Source: Algoriphagus boritolerans DSM 17298 = JCM 18970
Lineage (GTDB): Bacteria; Bacteroidota; Bacteroidia; Cytophagales; Cyclobacteriaceae
DNA length: 64,000 bases
Assembly: GCF_900108085.1 (NCBI RefSeq)
Contig: NZ_FNVR01000013.1
Location: forward strand, 18,491-82,490
Direction: 5' to 3'
Part shown: piece by piece, positions 36,681 to 45,734 of the stretch
Numbering within the stretch: position 1 is the stretch's first letter
Layout of the letters: each line of letters begins with the position of its first letter
Made by a program: the position numbers and the translations under genes
The notes under the pieces: generated by a model
What the model was told of the DNA's origin: nothing
Databases searched by the model: none
Seen by the model: the letters and a program-made list of their open reading frames with translations, nothing else

Positions 36681-38189
36681 TTACTTTCTCTGGGTGTCCT
36701 CGATAAATTTCTTCAAATCCTCACGGAAGAGCTTGGCTGAAGGCAAATGCGTATACATCATGTGACCTGCTTCATAGTAGGTCATGATGATCCTGTCTGT
36801 AGCTGACTTAGGCAAATCAAGGTGGGAAATCGAATGCTCAATAGCATAAAATACCGTAGCCAAATCATAATACCCGTTCATGATTAACACCTTGACATTT
36901 GGATCTTTGCTGAGGGCCTCTGCCATATCCGGCAAAGTGGTCACTGCCGCATCTGCGCCCCAAAAACTATTGCCCTGATGTTTCCAATCCCACTTAAAAC
37001 CTTCCTTAGCGTAGGCAGAAGTCGAATAAAGCAAATCCTTACTCACATTCAGACTGCCATGGAAGTAATCAAGGAAACCCATTGTATAGGCCGGTGAAAT
37101 GGCGTCGCTTTGAGGATCGGTAAAGGAGTCCATAGACATGGGATCAATATTGATTCCCTTATATCGCGAATCCAAACGTCCTACCGTTTCGCCAGTGCTG
37201 CGGAGTAATTCCTGGAAATATTCCCCGGCATTAATTTTAAGATTGGCACGCTTCCAGATCTCGGCAGAAATACCGGTGAACTTCTCCAGTTTCCCTGCGA
37301 TCTCGGACTTTTCTGTTTCAGTGATCCGATTGCCTTTGAAAAGAGCCGGAGAATACTCCTTCTCTGTAAACGCTCTTACCTCCTCGACAAATGCAGGAAG
37401 GTCTGATCCCTTATTGGTGATCTTATCATGATACCAGCTTGTGGCAGCCATGGTCGGAAGATAGAAGATGTAAGAAAGATCTTCATTTGGAGCGAAGAAT
37501 AAGCTTCGCAAATCAAAAACGGAAGAAACCATCACGACTCCATTAAGCGCGTAGCCTTGATTGAGCAGGTAACTCATAACTCCGGCATTTCGGAAAGTAC
37601 CATAACTTTCTCCCAAGATATATTTAGGAGAATTCAAGCGATCATGCGCTTTCAAAAACTGCATGATAAACAAACTCACACTCCGAATATCCTGATCCAC
37701 TCCCCAAAAATCCTTTCCTGTGGCCTCCCCGATGGGAACACTTAATCCCGTCCCGACAGGGTCCATCATGACTACATCCGCTATATCCAAAACAGAAAAC
37801 TCATTATTGACCAATTCATACGGGGCAGCCCCATTGTAATTAGGATCATCTACCACAATCCGTTTTGGCCCCATGATTCCTATATGAAGCCAATAGGAAG
37901 ATGAACCCGGCCCGCCATTATAGGCAAAAATTATGGGACGGTTTTTCTCCGGATTTTCCTTGAAGTAGGCTGTAAAACCAAAAAGTGCGATGGGTTTGTT
38001 GTTCTCATCTTTGAGCTCCATGGTCCCGGCTTTTGCATTTAAGCTGATGGTTTTCCCGTCAATGGTCACTGATTGCTTGGACTCAAAAACCTGTGCTTTC
38101 AGCTGAGGGGAAGTAAGGGAGTCTTTTTTTTCTTGCGCAAAAACGAAGTTAGAAAGCAAGAGAAAAAGGAGGAAAAATCGATTTTGCAT
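36681..38189 (-). CDS. Secreted S10-family serine carboxypeptidase-like protein
   Basis: The 502-residue protein has a signal peptide (MQNRFFLLFLLLSNFVFAQ). The oxyanion block NGGPGSSS and the nucleophile GESYGT are those of peptidase family S10, and the acid and His are in IMNGYYDLAT and EAGHMMYTH. Such enzymes remove C-terminal residues from peptides. First of a two-gene unit with the beta-lactamase-fold protein. AT-rich inverted repeats (38243-38253 and 38273-38283) lie upstream. Confidence 0.92.
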   Translation of the reverse strand: MQNRFFLLFLLLSNFVFAQEKKDSLTSPQLKAQVFESKQSVTIDGKTISLNAKAGTMELKDENNKPIALFGFTAYFKENPEKNRPIIFAYNGGPGSSSYWLHIGIMGPKRIVVDDPNYNGAAPYELVNNEFSVLDIADVVMMDPVGTGLSVPIGEATGKDFWGVDQDIRSVSLFIMQFLKAHDRLNSPKYILGESYGTFRNAGVMSYLLNQGYALNGVVMVSSVFDLRSLFFAPNEDLSYIFYLPTMAATSWYHDKITNKGSDLPAFVEEVRAFTEKEYSPALFKGNRITETEKSEIAGKLEKFTGISAEIWKRANLKINAGEYFQELLRSTGETVGRLDSRYKGINIDPMSMDSFTDPQSDAISPAYTMGFLDYFHGSLNVSKDLLYSTSAYAKEGFKWDWKHQGNSFWGADAAVTTLPDMAEALSKDPNVKVLIMNGYYDLATVFYAIEHSISHLDLPKSATDRIIMTYYEAGHMMYTHLPSAKLFREDLKKFIEDTQRK

Positions 38190-38242
38190 AGGGGTTAGAT
38201 TTTGGTGGTTGGATATGAATTTTCAATTTCCAAATTCAATTA

Positions 38243-38283
38243 TCAATTTTCAAGTAATGATCTCACCTGAATTTGAAAATTGA
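38243..38283. repeat. AT-rich inverted repeat
   Basis: TCAATTTTCAA (38243-38253) faces TTGAAAATTGA (38273-38283), perfect 11-base arms 19 bases apart, within text built from CAATTAT/CAATTTT-type heptads. Similar CAATTTTCAATGATCAAA text occurs at about 2024-2040. It lies between the S10-type peptidase start and the end of the amidohydrolase remnant. Confidence 0.6.
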
Positions 38284-38297
38284 CAATTGAGAATTGA

Positions 38298-38558
38298 TCA
38301 TTGCTTAAAGATTTTACCAGCTTTCATCACAAAGATGACATCTTTCATCACTTTGATATCTTTCTCGGGATTACCGGAAACGGCAATGATATCAGCTATT
38401 TTTCCGACCTCAATTGTTCCAGGCTTATCTTCAATTCCCAATAGCTGTGCCGCATTCAAGGTAGCGGACTGAATGGCTTCCAGGTTTGGCATAGCGACTT
38501 CAGTCATGTACATAAACTCCCGGTAGTTTTCCCCATGAGGAAAGTAAGTTAATTAATA
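38298..38558 (-). pseudogene. Amidohydrolase C-terminal remnant
   Basis: The translated fragment ends a metal-dependent amidohydrolase (imidazolonepropionase-like): [37 protein letters not shown] and [10 protein letters not shown]. Reading upstream in frame continues with [15 protein letters not shown], matching the family, to a stop codon near 38556. About 85 of the usual 400-plus residues remain, and the metal-binding N-terminal part is absent from the neighbouring sequence. It is most likely a decayed gene. Seen directly: the frame and its truncation. Confidence 0.8.
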
Positions 38559-38580
38559 TTGGTGATTGAAAAACAGAAAG

Positions 38581-38620
38581 TCAGAAAGCTAAAGTCAGAA
38601 AGCTAAAGTCAAAAAGCTGA
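38581..38620. repeat. 14-bp tandem repeat
   Basis: TCAGAAAGCTAAAG occurs at 38581-38594 and 38595-38608, followed by a partial copy TCAAAAAGCTG. It lies beside the broken end of the amidohydrolase remnant, in a gap without a gene. Confidence 0.7.
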
Positions 38621-38660
38621 ATTTTTTTAGATTTCATACTACATACTTCTGACTTGAGAC

Positions 38661-39068
38661 TTACCGGAGTTGTTCTTCGGGTTTTAGCTGGTAGCAATGC
38701 TCATGGGGTTTGAAACCCAGTTTTTGATAGAATGGCTCGGCATCCTCCGCCGCAAAGAGAAATAAACGTGCTTCCGGTGCAAGGCTTCGTGTGAACTTGA
38801 GAATTTCACGCCCCACTCCTTTCCTCTGAAAATCTTTTGCTACGGCCAGATCAGCAATAAAACATCGGTAGCAGTAATCCGAAAGCCCTCGAAGAAACCC
38901 GATCAGTTCGCCTTCTTCACGGGCAGTAACAAGCAAATTAGAGCCTTGAATCATTCGCTTAAGATGATCCGGGTCGTGCATAGGTCGACGTTTTCCCAAG
39001 CCGGAGCTGTTAAGAATAGAGATGTATTCTTCAAGCCTCAGATTCTTTTCAACTTGGAGCGAAATCAT
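38661..39068 (-). CDS. GNAT family N-acetyltransferase
   Basis: The ATG at 39068 gives 135 residues (MISLQVEKNLRLEEYI). The acetyl-CoA loop is KDFQRKGVGREIL (Q81-R-K-G-V-G) and the C-terminal strand pair FYQKLGFKPHEHCYQLKP is standard for GNAT. The longer frame to 39152 would add 28 residues and overlap the divergent small gene. The acceptor is unknown; proteins of this size often modify small molecules or N-termini. Confidence 0.87.
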   Translation of the reverse strand: MISLQVEKNLRLEEYISILNSSGLGKRRPMHDPDHLKRMIQGSNLLVTAREEGELIGFLRGLSDYCYRCFIADLAVAKDFQRKGVGREILKFTRSLAPEARLFLFAAEDAEPFYQKLGFKPHEHCYQLKPEEQLR

Positions 39069-39092
39069 TACTTTTAGAGAAAACCGGATACA

Positions 39093-39341
39093 ATGACAGG
39101 CGGTGTGGGATTTAGTAAGCAAGCAAGTCAGTCTTTCGAGGAGAATCATCACCTGGGCAAAATCCGTCCAAAATCCACTTATACCAAAGGTAGCAGGAAT
39201 TTGGAAAAAGCCGATTCAAAGGCGCTATCGGAGGCAATTGATCACCGGAATGAACGAAAAACAAATTTAAAAAAGAGCAGACTTCTTGTTTTTTTGATCG
39301 TCATTCTCGCTGTATTGGCTCTTACTTTTTACTTCCTTTAA
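39093..39341 (+). CDS. Small membrane protein with C-terminal helix
   Basis: An 82-residue protein, polar and rich in Ser, Lys and Glu at the N-terminus (residues 1-58), with one C-terminal membrane helix (about 62-82, LLVFLIVILAVLALTFYFL). The pattern is like other tail-anchored small proteins of Bacteroidota, but no function is known. It is divergent from one GNAT gene (24 bases) and convergent with the next (1-base gap), which supports its being a real gene fitted between them. Confidence 0.7.
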   Translation: MTGGVGFSKQASQSFEENHHLGKIRPKSTYTKGSRNLEKADSKALSEAIDHRNERKTNLKKSRLLVFLIVILAVLALTFYFL

Positions 39342-39342
39342 A

Positions 39343-39624
39343 TCAATTTAACACATCCTGTAAATCAGCTCTTTTGTTGAAAGAGGCTTTTGCAAAAGGA
39401 CAAAGCGGAATGACTTTGAGTCCTTTTTCACGGACAAATGAAACAAGGGCTTCAAGCAATTTTGCTCCGACACCTTGGCCTTTTAGGCTTTCATCCACCT
39501 CCGTGTGTTCAATGATCATTTTTTGTGGACCTGCCATCACATAGACCATTTGGGCTAGATATTTTCCACCTTCTACTATAAAAAATGAGCCTTTTCTGCC
39601 GTCAAATTGATGTTGAATTTTCAT
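39343..39624 (-). CDS. Small GNAT (YjdJ-type) N-acetyltransferase
   Basis: The 93-residue protein matches the minimal GNAT_acetyltr_2/YjdJ family: GSFFIVEGGKYLAQMVYVM, EHTEVDESLKGQGVGAKLLEA (acetyl-CoA loop KGQGVG) and VIPLCPFAKASF at the C-terminus with the usual Cys-Pro. Such small proteins bind acetyl-CoA; the substrate is unknown. Single gene, minus strand. Confidence 0.88.
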   Translation of the reverse strand: MKIQHQFDGRKGSFFIVEGGKYLAQMVYVMAGPQKMIIEHTEVDESLKGQGVGAKLLEALVSFVREKGLKVIPLCPFAKASFNKRADLQDVLN

Positions 39625-39789
39625 AAGGTTAAGGAGATTGCTGAACCGATGATTTGACTAATTGTGAATTATCCAAGAGTTCGAAATTCATAAATCGAAG
39701 TTAGTGGTATCGAAAGTTTTTGGCTCTTGCCTCTTGTTTCTTGATTCTAAATCTTGATACTTACGTCTTGATACTTAATACTAAATTTC

Positions 39790-40209
39790 TCAACTAATCG
39801 TTCTTCCTTCCGTCAATTTATCATAGACCTCATCATTTGGCTCCCAAAGTTCGATGCTGTGACCATCTGGATCCAGGATGTGAACAAACTTTCCGTATTC
39901 AAAGATTTCAATTTCATCCAAAATGGTCACCCCTTCTGCTTTCAGTTCAGCTACCAGTTCCTCAAGGTTTTCTACGCGGTAATTGATCATAAAGTCTTTC
40001 TCAGAGGGCTTGAAATAATTGGTATCCGCATTCATCGGAGACCATTGAGTGAAGCCTTTTTGTTCGGGGTTTTCACTGCTTCGCCATTCAAAAGCTGTCC
40101 CATAGTTGTCGGTATTCAAACCTAAGTGATTTTGATACCAAGACTTGGTGGCATTGGGATCTTTGACTTTGAAGAAAATCCCTCCGATTCCAGTGACGCG
40201 TTTTTTCAT
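39790..40209 (-). CDS. VOC-family (glyoxalase-like) protein
   Basis: The 139 residues form two beta-alpha-beta-beta-beta units of the vicinal-oxygen-chelate fold: GIGGIFFKVKDPNATKSWYQ and the second half ending FVHILDPDGHSIELWEP, where the last Glu is the usual metal ligand. Most members of this class are lyases, dioxygenases or binding proteins. Which reaction this one performs cannot be read. It is 217 bases beyond kdsB on the same strand. Confidence 0.88.
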   Translation of the reverse strand: MKKRVTGIGGIFFKVKDPNATKSWYQNHLGLNTDNYGTAFEWRSSENPEQKGFTQWSPMNADTNYFKPSEKDFMINYRVENLEELVAELKAEGVTILDEIEIFEYGKFVHILDPDGHSIELWEPNDEVYDKLTEGRTIS

Positions 40210-40426
40210 GGGTTTGTTGATTTGGCTACTTGTTGGATGACTGATGCTTCGGCTCCGCTCAGCACAAGTGTCTGATGTTGAATTATTGGTTAATCGTTGA
40301 ATTGTTCAAGGTTCAAAGTTCAGCGTTCAAACTTTCCTAGCTGCGGATCCGAAAGCTTTTAGGCCTTACTTCTATCCTCTGCTTTTTGAATCTTATCCTG
40401 ATACTTGTGGCTAAATACCAGATACT

Positions 40427-41152
40427 TCAAAGAATGCTTTTCAGGAAATTCCTGGCTCGATCCAAATCCTCCTTGGTATCGATGGCGATGGCCTGATGGG
40501 AGGTTTCGACCATTCGGATTTTTACCCCCTTTTCTACCAAACGAAGTTGCTCCAACATCTCGATTTGTTCCAGGCGACTTTTTGGCCAGGAGGTAAACTC
40601 TATCAAGAGTTCTCGGGTGTAAGCATAAACCCCGATATGCTTCCAGTAAAAAATGTCATCATTCCTTTCGCGATTGAATGGAATTGGTGATCGGGAAAAA
40701 TAAATCGCATTCATTTTTTCATCCACTACGACCTTGACCGCATTGGGATTGTAAGCTTCGTCCTCAGGAATCCGACACATCAGGGATGCCATTTTCACCT
40801 TTGGTCTTTCAAAGGCAGCAACCAGGTCTTTTAGAGACTTGGGATCTTGGAAAGGTTCATCCCCTTGCACATTCACAATCAAATCCGCATCCACTACCTC
40901 CAGGGCTTCTGCGATTCTATCAGAGCCAGACTCATGCGGTTTGGAGCTAAAAAACACTTTACCCCCCAAATCCAAAACCTGTTCACGGATCTGTTCATGA
41001 TCAGTCACCACCCAAACCTCATCAAAAACCCCTGTGGCAAGAGTACTTACATAGGTTCGCTGGATAACTGAAATTCCGCCCAAGTCTTGGACCAGTTTTG
41101 CCGGAAGTCGGGTCGAACCGTACCGGGCGGGAATGAGCGCTGCTATTTTCAT
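40427..41152 (-). CDS. kdsB: CMP-Kdo synthetase
   Basis: KdsB (3-deoxy-manno-octulosonate cytidylyltransferase) activates Kdo with CTP for lipid A or capsule. The N-terminal ALIPARYGSTRLPAKLV and NVQGDEPF blocks, SRSPIPF and HIGVYAYTRELL are those of the family. The length of 241 residues is standard. It lies 267 bases beyond the Wzc-type gene on the same strand, so it might serve the adjacent surface-polysaccharide locus as well as LPS. Confidence 0.96.
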   Translation of the reverse strand: MKIAALIPARYGSTRLPAKLVQDLGGISVIQRTYVSTLATGVFDEVWVVTDHEQIREQVLDLGGKVFFSSKPHESGSDRIAEALEVVDADLIVNVQGDEPFQDPKSLKDLVAAFERPKVKMASLMCRIPEDEAYNPNAVKVVVDEKMNAIYFSRSPIPFNRERNDDIFYWKHIGVYAYTRELLIEFTSWPKSRLEQIEMLEQLRLVEKGVKIRMVETSHQAIAIDTKEDLDRARNFLKSIL

Positions 41153-41419
41153 TTTCTTACCACAAGCCTATTAAAGTTCATAATCTTTCAGAATCCTGCA
41201 TGCTAAAAATAGGCTCAATTCAGCTAAGCCCTTCTATTTTATGGCTATGCAAAGGGTAAATAATCATTTTAGTTGATTTGGTTGCTCAAAGCTCAAATTC
41301 TCAAAATTGGTCTAAAAACTGTAAGTTAAAAACCTCCATGTAATTTAGCAGTTCCGAATACATCGCAATCAGATTTGTTATCCTTGGGAATTATCCGATT
41401 GAAACCTGCGGAAACCGGG

Positions 41420-43873
41420 TCAAACTCGAAACTTGGATAAAAGCTTACTTAACCACTCAGACTTTTTTTGTTTATCTTCCCGATCGTAATAAGTATCGGT
41501 GTATTCATTTTTTCTCATGTAAGAGTAATTATACCCATAACCATAATTATATCCTCCAAAATCATATACGTCTACCCCGGCTTTAATTCCGTTGAACACC
41601 GCATAAATATTATCCAGCTGGTCATTGGCATAAAGGTCATTTATCATCAAAAGGTATCTCTTGTGAGTATAATCCTGGCGAACGATATACAAATTAACAT
41701 CTGAAAAACGCATTAAATCCATCGTTTCCGATACAAGTCCAATAGGCGGGGTATCCAAAACAACAATATCAAATTCATCATCCAATGAAATTAAAAATTC
41801 ACTCATTTTTTCTTTCAAAAGTAGTTCGGCAGGATTGGGTGGAATCGGTCCTGAAGGAACCACGAACAAATTTTCATACGCAGTGGGAACGATGATTTCA
41901 TCTCTTGTAGCTTTATCTACCAAAAAATTTGAAAGACCTGTCTGCACAGAAACACCTACATAATCAGATAATTTGGGCCTTCGTAAATCCAGTCCAATCA
42001 GACAGGTCTTCTTCCCGCTCAAAGCCATTGCTGCGGCCAGATTAATACTTACAAACGTCTTTCCTTCCCCGGAAACAGAAGAAGTGACCAGTATCTTTTT
42101 GCATTTTTTCTCACTGGAAATGTAAAAAAGTGCGGAACGTAATGATCGAAAGGACTCGGCAACCATGGACTTGGGGTGTTCGGCCACGAGCATATTCGTA
42201 TCCTTGGTACTGAATCCAATTGTACCCAAGAGCGGTATTCTCAATACATTTTTGAGTTGGATCTGATCAACAATCTTATTGTTGAGATAATGGTATAAAA
42301 GCAAGAGAACCAAAGGAATAATAAAGCCCAGTCCAAAAGCCAATCCATAATTTTGAGCCTTTTTGGGGAAAATCAAATTTCCCCGTCTCGCATAATCCAA
42401 TACCGAATTATCCGAAATATTGGATGCTCTGGCAATGCCTGCTTCCGCTCTTTTCTCCAACAGATAATTATAGAGGTTTTCTCTGAGTTTAAACTCTCGA
42501 TTTAAGGCCATAAAATCAGACTCTGCTTGTGGGAGCGTAGCAAAAATTTGATCTTCACTGTCCAGCTTCGCTTTTGCCTGAGCTTTTCGATCTGTGGTAT
42601 TAATTACCAGGTTATCAATATTTTCAAAAATATTTTCCCTCAATTTGGTAATCTGCTCATCCAGTTCTTTGACATTTGGGTGGGTTTCATTCACCACGGC
42701 GAGCATTTTTCTCCGCTCCAGGGAAACATCCACTAATTTGGAGACCAGCCCATTCAACAATCCATCAGAAATACCTACCAAAGATGGGGCAAGGATGTCC
42801 GAATAGTCTTTCCCCTTTTCCACCAGGTAGCGCTGAAGTGCCTGATAATACTGAAGTTCAAAATCTATTTTCTGAATTTGATCTTCCAGATTTTGAATAT
42901 TGCCGAGTACTCCTCCAAATTCGGAACTGACGTCCATCAGTTTATTCTTAACCTTAAAATTGAGCATCTTACGTTCCACAAACTTTAAGGAATCCTCTAC
43001 TATATTTAACTGCTCGTCCAAAAACCTGAGTGTGTTTTCGGTCATCTGATTTTTCTCCTTGAGGTTGTATTCGATGTAGGAGTCCATTAACGCATTGACG
43101 TAATCTCTTCCTTTTTCCACCACTTTCGTGGTCATACTTACCTGTAAGACTGTACCATAACTATTTATGGGTCTGACCAGTATGGACCTGGAATAGTCGT
43201 CAATCACTGAAATCGGATTATGGATCACGAATGAAAGCTGATCGCCATCTCTCATCCCTTTAACTTTGTTGACAACAAACCTACTTTGACCCGACTCAAC
43301 CGTTTCACCAAATCGAAATCTGCGATTGAGAATCGCATCATCCACCGGTCCATCGGCCTTCGCTTTCAAAAAGTCGAAAAATCCGGATTCCTCTTTTGAT
43401 AAAATAAATTCATCCTCATCCAATGCCGTGAGCGTTATTTCACCCATCTCCATTTGTGGAAAATCGGGATCAACTTCCACTTTAATGGGGGACTTGTCGT
43501 ACAATTCGATCTCTTTGATATTGGTGGAGGCATAATAAGACACATTAAAATGCAAGTTCCTTAGCGCTTCCGTGGCCAAATTTTTAGAGGTCAAAAGAAG
43601 GATGTCATTTTCAAGATTATTCGTGCCCGAAAAAATATTTGATCGGTCTAGAATCCTGACTTCGGGGGAAGAATTGGTCTTAATCAGAATGCTTCCCTGC
43701 ACCTCATACTCTTCAACTGAATACCTGTGAAAGAGAAAAACAAGGATGATTCCCAAAAAAATACAAGTCAGGTACAGTGGCCAATACCTGGAATATTTTA
43801 TCAAGTAGTACTTGATATCAATGGGCTTGACCTCATCCTGGAATTTTGAAATATCTATCTTTCCGTCAATCAT
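41420..43873 (-). CDS. Wzc-like polysaccharide tyrosine autokinase
   Basis: The N-terminal Wzz domain begins with a membrane helix (about 32-50) and ends with a second one (about 500-520); between them lies a coiled-coil GNVR-type region (about 265-480). The BY-kinase domain has Walker A SVSGEGKTF (about 600), Walker A' GLDLRRPKL and Walker B VVLDTPPIG. The C-terminal tail contains a Tyr/Gly cluster (GGYNYGYGYNYSYMRKNEY) for autophosphorylation. It controls export and chain length of capsule or exopolysaccharide. Starts 4 bases inside the Wza gene end, a sign of coupling. Confidence 0.95.
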   Translation of the reverse strand: MIDGKIDISKFQDEVKPIDIKYYLIKYSRYWPLYLTCIFLGIILVFLFHRYSVEEYEVQGSILIKTNSSPEVRILDRSNIFSGTNNLENDILLLTSKNLATEALRNLHFNVSYYASTNIKEIELYDKSPIKVEVDPDFPQMEMGEITLTALDEDEFILSKEESGFFDFLKAKADGPVDDAILNRRFRFGETVESGQSRFVVNKVKGMRDGDQLSFVIHNPISVIDDYSRSILVRPINSYGTVLQVSMTTKVVEKGRDYVNALMDSYIEYNLKEKNQMTENTLRFLDEQLNIVEDSLKFVERKMLNFKVKNKLMDVSSEFGGVLGNIQNLEDQIQKIDFELQYYQALQRYLVEKGKDYSDILAPSLVGISDGLLNGLVSKLVDVSLERRKMLAVVNETHPNVKELDEQITKLRENIFENIDNLVINTTDRKAQAKAKLDSEDQIFATLPQAESDFMALNREFKLRENLYNYLLEKRAEAGIARASNISDNSVLDYARRGNLIFPKKAQNYGLAFGLGFIIPLVLLLLYHYLNNKIVDQIQLKNVLRIPLLGTIGFSTKDTNMLVAEHPKSMVAESFRSLRSALFYISSEKKCKKILVTSSVSGEGKTFVSINLAAAMALSGKKTCLIGLDLRRPKLSDYVGVSVQTGLSNFLVDKATRDEIIVPTAYENLFVVPSGPIPPNPAELLLKEKMSEFLISLDDEFDIVVLDTPPIGLVSETMDLMRFSDVNLYIVRQDYTHKRYLLMINDLYANDQLDNIYAVFNGIKAGVDVYDFGGYNYGYGYNYSYMRKNEYTDTYYDREDKQKKSEWLSKLLSKFRV

Positions 43874-44706
43874 AAGTTACCTGTCACCAAGGCAATAATC
43901 AAAAACACAGATGAAGTTACTGAAATTATTAAACCCAAGGATGAGGTTAAATTGTCAGCATTGCCAAATTGCCTAATTTTCATCGGTTCCAGGTAGAGAA
44001 TATCGTTGGGCTGAATAAAATAGTACGGAGAGGCTAGAATTTGTCTGTCGTTGAGGTTGATCTGATGGATTTTAGTCCCCTTGTCATATTGTCTTATTAT
44101 AAAGAGCTTATTCTTTTTGGCCAGAATGTTTGATTCTCCTGCAATTGCCAGGGCATCAAATATTGTGGCTCTGTTTTTCAAAATAATCTGAGTTCCCGAA
44201 TTGCTAAACTCGCCCAATGCCGTAAATCTTATCCCGCCGATTCTGAGTTTTACGAATACTTCTTCTTTAAAAAATTCATTTATAGCCGCCTGAACCTTAT
44301 TTTGAGCCTCCTCCTCTACCATCCCTCCAATTAAAATCTTCCCAAGTTGTGGCAGTTCAATATATCCTTCCTGATCGATGGAGTATCCTGTAAAATAAAA
44401 TATATCAGAAGCTCCGCCACCACCTCCCCCGCCACCACGCATAGACCTTGAACCCTGATATTCAAAAGCCTTGATCAAATCCTCGTTACTTGAAGCAAAA
44501 TCAATACTCACAATATCAAAGGGTTGGAGCACATACTTATAATCCACCTCTGCATAGGGAATATATTCATCCAAGCCTATTTCGACATTGCCGGGAAGAT
44601 TTTGCAAGTAGGTGATTCGTTTATTTGAAATACAAGACTGAACTAACACCAGAGTCAGACCTAACCCCAGTCCCTTCAAAATCAAATATTTTACTTTTTC
44701 CAGCAT
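43870..44706 (-). CDS. Wza-like polysaccharide export lipoprotein
   Basis: The 278-residue outer-membrane export protein has a lipobox LVQSC (Cys about 25), a Poly_export domain (about 55-150) and an SLBB domain (TALGEFSNSGTQIIL, TIFDALAIAGE), with a hydrophobic C-terminal helix. A run of eight glycines in MRGGGGGGGGASD (about 90-102) interrupts the Poly_export domain; it is unusual and fits a flexible loop. It pairs with the overlapping Wzc-type gene. Confidence 0.93.
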   Translation of the reverse strand: MLEKVKYLILKGLGLGLTLVLVQSCISNKRITYLQNLPGNVEIGLDEYIPYAEVDYKYVLQPFDIVSIDFASSNEDLIKAFEYQGSRSMRGGGGGGGGASDIFYFTGYSIDQEGYIELPQLGKILIGGMVEEEAQNKVQAAINEFFKEEVFVKLRIGGIRFTALGEFSNSGTQIILKNRATIFDALAIAGESNILAKKNKLFIIRQYDKGTKIHQINLNDRQILASPYYFIQPNDILYLEPMKIRQFGNADNLTSSLGLIISVTSSVFLIIALVTGNL

Positions 44707-44743
44707 TAAAATTTCAATCTTACTGTGTAAATCAAAAGTAGTC

Positions 44744-45715
44744 TTAAATAAAGATTTCTTTTCTAATAATCTCCGCAGTTTCCTTCATGTTTTTGGATTC
44801 CAGCCCATGAGTTTCCATTCTGCCTTTGATCCAGGCCAGAAGAGTTTCCAAAATCTGAAGATTTTCATTTGGATAATGTCCAAAATTGTGCGGATGCCAC
44901 CACAGATGATACATTTCTCCGAGGTTTATGGCGGTATCGATTTCCTCCTTGATTCGCGCTATTCTTCGTTGGTTGAAAAATGAACCGGATCTAAAGGGAC
45001 GAAGCAGTCTTGATGCGGGCAAGTGCACCAAAAATTCCCCGTTCCTTACCTCACTGTATGAGGTTCTATTTCCGAGAGGAAATAGGGTATCCCCCGTTCT
45101 GAAAATTTTCTTGATCAGATTTTCATTTTCCACCTGTTTCCAAAACCAGTCTGAGGGATTTGTCCTTACAGCCCCAAAACCCTGCTCACTGGCGATTTCC
45201 AGGCTTTTTTTAGAATATTGGTTTCTTGGAAAAACCAGGGAATAGTGAATATGCTGAAACTTCTCCCAGGCTATTCGGTTGGCTGCCACTAAGTCTGCCT
45301 CCCATTCTTCCAGGCGTTGACCTTTTGCCATTGTGTAATAATGAGAAAAAGAATGGCTTCCCAATTCCTGATTCGGTGTATCCAAGACCAGTTTGACCAG
45401 TTCCGGCGCAAAAAGTGCCTCGTTGAAAATCCTGGGTTGAGCCTTCATCCAGGAATACGCAGAGTACAGCTGATTGGTGAAGGAGGGCTTTACATCGGGC
45501 GAATAATGCTCCCACTCCTCCCTGCTTTCCGCCATCAGCATACCCACCGTAGCCCAAGTTGCATGGATATCATATTGTGCAAATAAATCCAATATTTTAG
45601 GTATAGCAGCCCTCGTGGCCTTATAATAAGCCAGGTTTGGTTCAAGAGGATATTTGTCGAAGCGACCCCAGTGCAATTCGAAATCCAATGAAATTACTAC
45701 CGTTGATTTATTCAC
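44744..45715 (-). CDS. Polysaccharide deacetylase-family protein
   Basis: This 323-residue NodB-like protein has the metal-binding Asp pair region VVISLDFELHWGRFD, the His pair in GSHSFSHYY and a C-terminal His in LWWHPHNFG. Such enzymes remove acetyl groups from GlcNAc-type sugars in surface polymers. It has no signal peptide, so it acts in the cytoplasm or on a lipid-linked intermediate. It lies between the polymerase-like gene and the wza-like gene in one minus-strand operon (gaps of 20 and 37 bases). Confidence 0.9.
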   Translation of the reverse strand: MNKSTVVISLDFELHWGRFDKYPLEPNLAYYKATRAAIPKILDLFAQYDIHATWATVGMLMAESREEWEHYSPDVKPSFTNQLYSAYSWMKAQPRIFNEALFAPELVKLVLDTPNQELGSHSFSHYYTMAKGQRLEEWEADLVAANRIAWEKFQHIHYSLVFPRNQYSKKSLEIASEQGFGAVRTNPSDWFWKQVENENLIKKIFRTGDTLFPLGNRTSYSEVRNGEFLVHLPASRLLRPFRSGSFFNQRRIARIKEEIDTAINLGEMYHLWWHPHNFGHYPNENLQILETLLAWIKGRMETHGLESKNMKETAEIIRKEIFI

Positions 45716-45734
45716 AGGGCAAAATAAAGGATTT

